A stretch of DNA of 7,504 nt, from the NCBI GenBank assembly GCA_947038135.1, contig CAMQVM010000069.1, positions 1-7,504 on the forward strand, in the 5' to 3' direction. Origin of the DNA: an uncultured Rikenellaceae bacterium. Lineage in GTDB: Bacteria > Bacteroidota > Bacteroidia > Bacteroidales > Rikenellaceae. The translations under genes and the position numbers were made by a program. The notes beneath the pieces were generated by a model. The model was not told where the DNA came from. It worked only from the letters and a program-made list of their open reading frames with translations, and made no database searches. How positions within the stretch are numbered: the first letter of the stretch is position 1; each line of letters opens with the position of its first letter. Positions 1 to 5,021 of the stretch are shown here, piece by piece.

Positions 1-8
1 AAACTTGT

Positions 9-698
9 ATGATAAAAATTTTTGCAGTTAATCCTTTTAGGGAGGCAACTTATATTGTGAGCGATAGCTCTAAAGAGTGTGTAATAATCGACTGTGGTGC
101 AGTTGATGGTTTTGAGTTTGATAGAATAGCTCAATACATTACTGATAACCAACTTAAGCCAGTTATGGCTCTTAATACACACGCCCATATTGACCATATT
201 TTAGGGGTCGATAAAATTTGTAAAATGTATAATATACCTTTTGCATTAAATTCGTTAGATTTGCCAACTTTGGGCAATGCTTACCGTTCTGCGGAGACTT
301 TTGGCATTTCTACCGACAATTTCACACCTCCAACAATAGATGTAGATCTTAAGGATATGGATAAAATAACCTTTGGAAATACCACCCTTAAGGTGATTCA
401 TACACCAGGACATTGTAGCGGTGGCGTCTGTTTTTATGACGAGAATGAAAGAGTGTTATTTTCGGGTGACTCTATTTTTCAGGGTAGCATCGGGCGTACC
501 GACCTGCCTACTGGCGACTACGACCAGTTGATGGATAGCATTACAAAAAAGATTCTTCCGCTTGGTAAAGATCACGATGTAACAATCTATCCAGGGCATG
601 GCAACCACACCTCTATAAGTGCTGAAATTACAACCAATCCATTTATTACAGAGTATTTAAGCGATAGCATTAATAACCCTGATAACTTTAATAAGTAG
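9..698 (+). CDS. MBL-fold metallo-hydrolase, glyoxalase-II-like
   Basis: This is a complete 229-residue metallo-beta-lactamase-fold hydrolase, probably cytoplasmic because no signal peptide or membrane segment is visible. The metal-binding set is intact: the THAHIDH motif (H58, H60, D62, H63), H135 in TPGHCSGG, D154 in FSGDSIF and H197 in YPGHG. This pattern fits the glyoxalase-II-like (YcbL-type) branch, which binds two metal ions and hydrolyses thioesters such as S-lactoylglutathione in characterised members. The protein lacks the extra C-terminal helical domain of classical glyoxalase II, so the physiological substrate cannot be named. The ATG lies only 8 nt from the window edge, so its promoter is not visible and a longer upstream start cannot be excluded, although the protein begins as the family normally does. 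Its TAG stop directly touches the trmD ATG, which suggests co-transcription and translational coupling. The fold is certain from the motifs; the reaction is inferred. Confidence 0.93.
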   Translation: MIKIFAVNPFREATYIVSDSSKECVIIDCGAVDGFEFDRIAQYITDNQLKPVMALNTHAHIDHILGVDKICKMYNIPFALNSLDLPTLGNAYRSAETFGISTDNFTPPTIDVDLKDMDKITFGNTTLKVIHTPGHCSGGVCFYDENERVLFSGDSIFQGSIGRTDLPTGDYDQLMDSITKKILPLGKDHDVTIYPGHGNHTSISAEITTNPFITEYLSDSINNPDNFNK

Positions 699-1376
699 AT
701 GAGGATAGATATATTAACAGTAGTTCCTGAGCTTCTTGATAGTCCGCTAAATCAATCTATTATGAAGCGTGCACAGCAGGCAGGATTGGTAGAGATAGTG
801 GTGCACAACATTAGAGATTACGCTACCGATAAGCATCGGCAGGTAGATGATTATCCTTTTGGTGGCGAGGCTGGCATGGTAATGAAAATCGAGCCTATTT
901 TTATTCTTATAAATAAGCTTAAGGCAGAGCGTGAGTATGATGAGATAATATACACCTCACCTGATGGCGAAACCCTTAATCAGCAGGCGGTTAATCACCT
1001 CTCTACAAAGCGTAATATAATGATTCTTTGTGGTCACTATAAAGGTATAGATCACCGTATCAGAGAGCATTTAATCACTCGTGAGATATCTATTGGTGAT
1101 TATGTGTTGACAGGAGGAGAGCTTGCTGCCGCAATTATAACAGATAGTGTAGTGAGGGTTATACCTGGAGCTATTGGTGACGAAGCATCGGCGCTTACAG
1201 ATAGTTTTCAAGATAATTTGTTAGCTCCACCTATATACACTCGTCCAGCAGAGTTTAATGGTTGGAAAGTGCCTGCAGTATTGCTTTCAGGCAATTTTAA
1301 AGAGATAGAGAAGTGGCAAGAGAGCCAATCATTAGAGCGTACAGAGCTGTTGCGTCCTGATCTTCTTGAGAAGTAG
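699..1376 (+). CDS. trmD: tRNA (guanine-N1)-methyltransferase TrmD
   Basis: TrmD methylates N1 of G37, next to the anticodon of certain tRNAs, using S-adenosylmethionine, and so prevents +1 frameshifting. The 225-residue length is slightly below the usual 240-250. Diagnostic segments are present in order: MRIDILTVVPELL at the N-terminus, the substrate loop DDYPFGGEAGM (50-60), and the SPOUT trefoil-knot SAM-binding segments LCGHYKGIDHR (110-120) and SIGDYVLTGGE (131-141). After these come the EASALTDSF segment (162-170), whose D168 matches the family's catalytic aspartate, then YTRPAEFNGW (180-189), VPAVLLSGNF (191-200) and RTELLRPDLL near the C-terminus. R153 matches the conserved tRNA-binding arginine. 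The ATG follows the upstream stop with no gap and gives the canonical N-terminus. TrmD usually lies with rpsP-rimM-rplS in Proteobacteria; here it follows an MBL hydrolase instead. No anomaly is seen in the active site. Confidence 0.98.
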   Translation: MRIDILTVVPELLDSPLNQSIMKRAQQAGLVEIVVHNIRDYATDKHRQVDDYPFGGEAGMVMKIEPIFILINKLKAEREYDEIIYTSPDGETLNQQAVNHLSTKRNIMILCGHYKGIDHRIREHLITREISIGDYVLTGGELAAAIITDSVVRVIPGAIGDEASALTDSFQDNLLAPPIYTRPAEFNGWKVPAVLLSGNFKEIEKWQESQSLERTELLRPDLLEK

Positions 1377-1436
1377 CAGTAAGGTTCAATGTTTGTAATA
1401 TAACTTTTTTAGTGATAATTTTTAAAGTGTGATGAT

Positions 1437-2570
1437 ATGCGTTATTATTTTATTGTAGGCGAACCTTCAGGTGACTTACATGCATCTAAGGTTATAAACA
1501 AGATAAAAAAGAGAGACCCTAATGCGAAGTTTCGTTTTTGGGGAGGTGATAAAATGTGTGAGGTGGCAGGTAAAAATGCCATGGTTAAGCATATTGATCA
1601 AACCTCATTTATGGGGTTTAAAGATGTTGTGCGAAATCTTAAAACTATACTTGGGCAGATATCTCTATGTAAAAAAGATATGTTGCACTTTGCTCCTGAT
1701 GTAGTTGTGCTTGTTGATTATGCAGGCTTTAACCTTAAAATGGCAAAATTTGCTAAATCTAAGGGTCTAAAAACATTCTACTACATAGCACCAAAGGTGT
1801 GGGCGTGGCGTGAGGGGCGTGTGAAAGCTATTAAGAAGTATGTAGATGAGCTTTTTGTCATATTCCCTTTTGAGGTGAACTATTTTAAGAGTAAGGGGAT
1901 AAAGGCTCACTATTTTGGTAACCCTATAACCGATGCTATAAATAATGGTATTAAGAAGACCCCTCCAAAAGAGGCGTTTTTTGCTAGCCATGGCTTAGAT
2001 ATGGCTAAGCCTACTGTTGCGCTTGTGGCTGGATCTCGTAGGGGTGAAATAAGAGATAATCTTAACTTTATGGTTAAGGTGGCTAACAGATATCCGCAAT
2101 ATCAGTTTGTTATAACTGCTGTGCCATGGATTAGTGGCGACTACTATAATCGTTATATTAATGGTAGCATAGGAAATGTATTTACAGTTGTAAATGAAAC
2201 TTATAGTGCCATATATCATGCCGATGCAGCCATTGTTACTAGTGGTACTGCAACGCTTGAAACAGCTTATCTTAATACGCCTGAGTTTGTTTGTTACTAC
2301 ACTGCTGCTATTACATCTTTGATAGGTAGAATGCTTATAAAGATAAAATATGCATCATTGGTGAATATTATACTTGGTCGTGAGGCTATTCGTGAACTGC
2401 TTCATAAACATATGACTGTCGATAATGCCTGTGCAGAGCTTGATGCAATCATGCCAAATGGTAGTAAGCGTGAAACTGTTCTTAATGACTATGTAATTTT
2501 ACGTGAAATGATTGGTGAGGGTGAAGTTTCGGGCAAGGTGGCTGAAAAAATGATTGAGCTGGCTAAGTAG
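1437..2570 (+). CDS. lpxB: Lipid-A-disaccharide synthase LpxB
   Basis: LpxB is a glycosyltransferase of family GT19. It joins UDP-2,3-diacylglucosamine to lipid X at the cytoplasmic face of the inner membrane, forming the beta-1,6 disaccharide of lipid A. The 377 residues match the usual length of about 380. Recognisable segments are GEPSGDLHAS (8-17), the SFMGF stretch (57-61), VLVDYAGFN (91-99, D94 aligning with the essential aspartate of the family), APKVWAWREGR (118-128), YFGNPITD (159-166), VAGSRRGEI (197-205, R201 in the conserved GSR) and TSGTATLETAYLNTPEFVCYY (268-288). Also present is NIILGREAIRELL (310-322). The chosen ATG is the only one giving the family N-terminus; an ATG at 1432 runs into a stop within nine codons. 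There is no Shine-Dalgarno sequence. A 60-nt gap separates it from trmD without an obvious terminator, so read-through is likely. It often neighbours surE in Bacteroidota; surE is not seen here. Confidence 0.98.
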   Translation: MRYYFIVGEPSGDLHASKVINKIKKRDPNAKFRFWGGDKMCEVAGKNAMVKHIDQTSFMGFKDVVRNLKTILGQISLCKKDMLHFAPDVVVLVDYAGFNLKMAKFAKSKGLKTFYYIAPKVWAWREGRVKAIKKYVDELFVIFPFEVNYFKSKGIKAHYFGNPITDAINNGIKKTPPKEAFFASHGLDMAKPTVALVAGSRRGEIRDNLNFMVKVANRYPQYQFVITAVPWISGDYYNRYINGSIGNVFTVVNETYSAIYHADAAIVTSGTATLETAYLNTPEFVCYYTAAITSLIGRMLIKIKYASLVNIILGREAIRELLHKHMTVDNACAELDAIMPNGSKRETVLNDYVILREMIGEGEVSGKVAEKMIELAK

Positions 2571-2673
2571 TGTTGTTGGTATTTTTATAAGAAGTACTGT
2601 TTTATTTTGATAAAATAATAATTAGCCATAGTTTGTAATTCTGCATCTGCCTTGAGGAGCATTATAACAATAA
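2571..2673. other. Convergent intergenic spacer, left part, no gene
   Basis: This is A/T-rich spacer immediately after lpxB. I see no coding potential and no promoter box of the TAnnTTTG type on either strand. The only structure is a weak hairpin with seven-base arms made only of A and T at 2602-2608 and 2612-2618 (loop GAT). It is too weak to call a terminator by itself. The stronger palindrome directly downstream is the better candidate for ending lpxB transcription. Confidence 0.5.
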
Positions 2674-2735
2674 AATACAAAGAGTAATCCCCTTAATTGA
2701 AACTAGTTTCAATTAAGGGGATTACTCTTTGTATT
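2674..2735. terminator. 62-bp perfect palindrome, probable bidirectional terminator
   Basis: The 62 bases equal their own reverse complement, centred between 2704 and 2705 in ACTAGT, with 31 bases on each side and no mismatch. Transcribed from either strand, it would give a stem of up to about 29 base pairs with a minimal loop. A GGGG/CCCC block lies in the middle of each arm, and the outer ends read AATACAAAGAG and CTCTTTGTATT. The U-rich 3' arm (CUCUUUGUAUU) thus appears on both strands. It lies between two convergent units, lpxB on the plus strand and the MCE gene on the minus strand, exactly where a shared intrinsic terminator is expected. No long poly-U tail follows the stem, so termination efficiency is an inference. 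The next flanking bases (2673 and 2736) no longer pair. Confidence 0.75.
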
Positions 2736-2742
2736 AACAGCT

Positions 2743-2769
2743 AAATTTAAAAACAGAGTTTTTAAATTT
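2743..2769. repeat. A/T-only stem-loop next to the palindrome
   Basis: Two perfect 12-base inverted arms (2743-2754 and 2758-2769, AAATTTAAAAAC and GTTTTTAAATTT) flank a three-base loop. All pairs are A-T except the loop-closing C-G. The hairpin starts 11 nt beyond the stop codon of the minus-strand MCE gene and lies only 7 nt from the 62-bp palindrome. It could be a first, weak termination or 3'-end stabilising hairpin for the minus-strand mRNA. For plus-strand transcripts it would be a backup after the palindrome. Function is inferred from position and symmetry only. Confidence 0.5.
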
Positions 2770-2780
2770 CTATCAGTTCT

Positions 2781-3698
2781 CTATTTCTTATCTTTACGTC
2801 CAAAAAGTGAAAAGTGAACATAACGCTTAGGGTTCTCTTGTAAATCTGAAAGAAGCGATGAAATGTTGTTGTAAAGCGCAGGATCATTCATCAGCAAGCT
2901 AACAGTACCTGTTCCATTATTTATCCCATCAAGAGTGCTATTTAAGCTAGCTATTGAGTTGTTGGCAGCTATAATAGTTTGATCTAAGTTAGAGTTCTTT
3001 ATCGTTGCGGTGATAGAGTCTAAATTAGCAAGTGTGTTATTTAAAGCTGGCATTGTGCCTTTAAAATCGCTAGTTATATCTTCTAAGTCAGAAGTTATAT
3101 TAGATATCTTAACACTCTCTTTTTTAATAACCTTATCTAAGGTGTTAGTCATCCTTGATACATTATCTAGCGTAGACGTTATACTTGCTATGTTCTCCTC
3201 AGCTAGTAGCTTGTTAACATTGTCAAGGGTAGTATTAAGGTTTGTAACAACGCTAATCAACATGCCTTTAGCCTCCTCTATTTGCTTTTGCATCTTGTTG
3301 TTAACTCTGCTCTCTATTACATCTTTGCTTTCAAGAATCTCCTCAGAGTCACCAATTACTAAAGCTATTGCCTTTCCTCCCGTAAATGATTTGTCTGTAA
3401 GCTCAGCTATTGAATTTGCAGGTATCTTATACTTTTTATGTACAAGCATCTCAACTCTAACTTTCGATTCAACACTTTCAATACTTACTTTTGTTACTGC
3501 GCCTATTTTTATCCCTTTTACAAGAACAGGAGCAGATATTTCAATATTATCTGACTGATCGTAGTATGCGTAAAATTTATTACTTGCAGATAGTACATCT
3601 ACACCTCTAAGAAAATTAACACCCCAGTATCCAGTTGCTAAAATAATTATTGTAAATACTCCTATTTTTAACTCTTTGCTAATTGTAATCTTTTTCAT
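2781..3698 (-). CDS. MCE-domain (MlaD-family) lipid-transport protein
   Basis: This 305-residue inner-membrane-anchored periplasmic protein has one MCE domain. A hydrophobic segment at about 11-29 (after MKKITISKELK) serves as an uncleaved anchor. The MCE core follows at about 38-115, including VLVKGIKIGAVTKV (58-71) and the FTGGKAIAL stretch (105-113). Residues about 130-260 form a helical, coiled-coil-like region with repeated TLDNV-like units (157, 175, 185, 221, 254). The C-terminus, NDPALYNNIS then ENPKRYVHFSLFGRK, is a signature I associate with Bacteroidota members. MlaD-type proteins form hexameric rings with the MlaFE ABC transporter and carry phospholipids between membranes. No mlaE or mlaF lies in the window, so the partner must be encoded elsewhere. 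It starts 20 nt after the amidase stop, with no promoter or terminator in the gap, so the two are likely co-transcribed. The ATG chosen puts the anchor right at the N-terminus. Confidence 0.92.
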   Translation of the reverse strand: MKKITISKELKIGVFTIIILATGYWGVNFLRGVDVLSASNKFYAYYDQSDNIEISAPVLVKGIKIGAVTKVSIESVESKVRVEMLVHKKYKIPANSIAELTDKSFTGGKAIALVIGDSEEILESKDVIESRVNNKMQKQIEEAKGMLISVVTNLNTTLDNVNKLLAEENIASITSTLDNVSRMTNTLDKVIKKESVKISNITSDLEDITSDFKGTMPALNNTLANLDSITATIKNSNLDQTIIAANNSIASLNSTLDGINNGTGTVSLLMNDPALYNNISSLLSDLQENPKRYVHFSLFGRKDKK

Positions 3699-3718
3699 CT
3701 ATTTTTATTATTAGTTAT

Positions 3719-4843
3719 CTACTTTACTACGTCTTTTAATTGTACTCGTGTTCCTCCTTTATATGCTACAACAAATGCATCTTTGTATCTGTATTTTTTT
3801 AGTTCACTCTGCAAAGATAGTGCATCTTTATAAGAAACAAGCTTTCCTACAAGATATTTATATACACTGTTTTGCTTAACAACCTTAGTTTCAGTGTAGT
3901 ATTTGCCAAAATTTTTTGAATTAATTGTCAATGCAGAGGAGCTTGTAGCTATTTGAACCATAAATATGACCGAATCATCACTATTCTTGATGCTACTACT
4001 ACTGCTTACCTCCTCCTTTTTACTGGTTGAAGATGATGTATTATTAGGTGTTTCAATATCTCCTCTTTCAGTGTACTCTTTATATTTTTTAAATGCATTA
4101 AATAGCGATTGTGCTATCTGCTCTTGACCACTCTGCGATATTATATATTTTCGGTCGCTGCTGTTAGATAAAAACCCTATCTCGGTAAGTACGCTAGGGG
4201 TGGCAGATTGCCATAGTACAAGCAGTGGAGCCTGCTTTACACCTCTATTTCTCATTTTGGTGTTTGCTGTATACTCGTCTTGCACATAACTAGCAAATAG
4301 AGAACTTTGTGAAAGATATGAGTGCTGCATAAGCGAAAAGATGATGTACGACTCTACTGATCCTGGCTCAAAACCCTCATACTTAACACTGTAATCCTCT
4401 TCATAAGTAACAACGTTATTCTCTTTCATTGCAACAGCCATATTTGCTTTATTTTTATCATATCCCATAATAAAAGTCTCTGTACCTGTTGCAGATGATG
4501 CCTCGGCAGAGTTTGCATGGATCGATACAAACAGGTCGGCGTGCGAATTGTTTGCAATAGTGCTTCGGGCGTGGAGTGCAACAGCTTTATCTTTATCTCT
4601 GGTGTATATCACTTTTACGCTAGGGTAGTGCTTCTTTATTTTAGCACCAAATTTCAACGCTACCTTCAGTACTATGTCCTTCTCTTTTAATGAGCCATAA
4701 GTTGCTCCAGGTGCTCCTCCGTGACCAGGGTCTATAACTATAGTCTTAAACTTAAAAGAAGTTTGTGCTTTAGCAATAAAATTAAAATTGTTAGAGAATA
4801 ATATTATTGCAATTAATGTCGTTTTGTAAATTAAGTTATTCAT
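3719..4843 (-). CDS. Secreted N-acetylmuramoyl-L-alanine amidase with SPOR-like domain
   Basis: This is a 374-residue zinc amidase of the Amidase_3 (AmiC) family, which cleaves the bond between MurNAc and L-alanine in peptidoglycan. Residues 1-26 form a signal peptide with a hydrophobic core, IYKTTLIAIILF, and a likely cut after AKA. The catalytic domain spans about 32-255: zinc ligands H41 in IDPGHGG, E54 in LKEKD and H109 in SIHAN, and catalytic E221 in LTEIGFLSN. Between SIHAN and EIGF lies a long helical insertion (about 127-205), the place where AmiC-type enzymes carry an autoinhibitory helix. A Ser/Thr/Glu-rich linker (263-290) leads to a C-terminal domain (about 292-370) with FMVQIATSS, YKYLVGKLVSYKDAL and KDAFVVAYKGG. 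These fit a SPOR-like, glycan-binding module. The gene is first in a two-gene unit with the MCE gene and diverges from the lptD-like gene. The enzyme class is secure; a role in daughter-cell separation is inferred. Confidence 0.95.
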   Translation of the reverse strand: MNNLIYKTTLIAIILFSNNFNFIAKAQTSFKFKTIVIDPGHGGAPGATYGSLKEKDIVLKVALKFGAKIKKHYPSVKVIYTRDKDKAVALHARSTIANNSHADLFVSIHANSAEASSATGTETFIMGYDKNKANMAVAMKENNVVTYEEDYSVKYEGFEPGSVESYIIFSLMQHSYLSQSSLFASYVQDEYTANTKMRNRGVKQAPLLVLWQSATPSVLTEIGFLSNSSDRKYIISQSGQEQIAQSLFNAFKKYKEYTERGDIETPNNTSSSTSKKEEVSSSSSIKNSDDSVIFMVQIATSSSALTINSKNFGKYYTETKVVKQNSVYKYLVGKLVSYKDALSLQSELKKYRYKDAFVVAYKGGTRVQLKDVVK

Positions 4844-4883
4844 TTTTTTAAGATAATTAAAACTTTTTTAAATTATTAAGCCT

Positions 4884-4891
4884 CAAAGTTA
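4884..4891 (-). promoter_or_regulatory. Bacteroidota -7 box for the amidase-MCE unit
   Basis: Read on the minus strand, this is TAACTTTG, an exact match to the Bacteroidota -7 consensus TAnnTTTG. It lies about 40 nt upstream of the amidase ATG, predicting a leader of roughly 35 nt that is almost entirely A/T and has no Shine-Dalgarno sequence. I find no TTG (-33 element) at the expected 19-21 nt spacing, so the call rests on the -7 box and its position. Confidence 0.5.
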
Positions 4892-4964
4892 GTAAAAAAT
4901 ATGCAGATATTCTAATTATGACATAGCAAAGAGCATACAATAACTTATATTAAAAAAATTTTAC

Positions 4965-4972
4965 TACCTTTG
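4965..4972 (+). promoter_or_regulatory. Bacteroidota -7 box for the lptD-like gene
   Basis: TACCTTTG matches the TAnnTTTG consensus exactly and sits 41 nt before the chosen ATG, implying a leader of about 35 nt. An A/T tract (4947-4962) lies directly upstream. No clear TTG is present at the usual -33 spacing. The geometry mirrors the box serving the opposite strand, so the 170-nt intergenic region appears to hold two back-to-back promoters with starts about 100 nt apart. Confidence 0.55.
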
Positions 4973-4995
4973 ACAATTGAAAATAGAGTCATTCT

Positions 4996-5021
4996 ATGCA
5001 ATGATTATAATGTATGATTAG
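4996..5021 (+). other. Two tiny overlapping leader ORFs before the lptD-like start
   Basis: Four ATG triplets lie within 21 nt (4996, 5001, 5010, 5014). The first opens Met-Gln-stop (4996-5004). The second opens a seven-codon frame ending with TAG at 5019-5021 (ATGs at 5001 and 5010 share it), which overlaps the real start at 5014. If transcription begins about seven bases after the box at 4965-4972, all of these lie in the mRNA leader. They could compete with or couple to initiation at 5014, but ATG clusters also occur by chance in A/T-rich DNA. Nothing shows that they are translated. Confidence 0.25.

Noticed and set aside
1388..1395. AATGTTTG upstream of lpxB as a possible -7 promoter box
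   Set aside because: It departs from TAnnTTTG at the first base and has no TTG at -33 spacing; read-through from trmD is simpler.
2602..2618. Seven-base A/T hairpin after lpxB as a terminator
   Set aside because: The stem has no G-C pair and only a three-base loop; the much stronger palindrome lies just downstream.
2674..2769. Inverted repeats as insertion-sequence ends or a MITE
   Set aside because: The arms are contiguous with no intervening element, and I see no target-site duplication or transposase fragment.
3010..3558. Plus-strand 182-residue frame opposite the MCE gene
   Set aside because: It is antisense to a well-supported MCE protein; its Leu/Ser/Ile-rich composition is the complement of the Asn/Asp/Thr-rich helical region.
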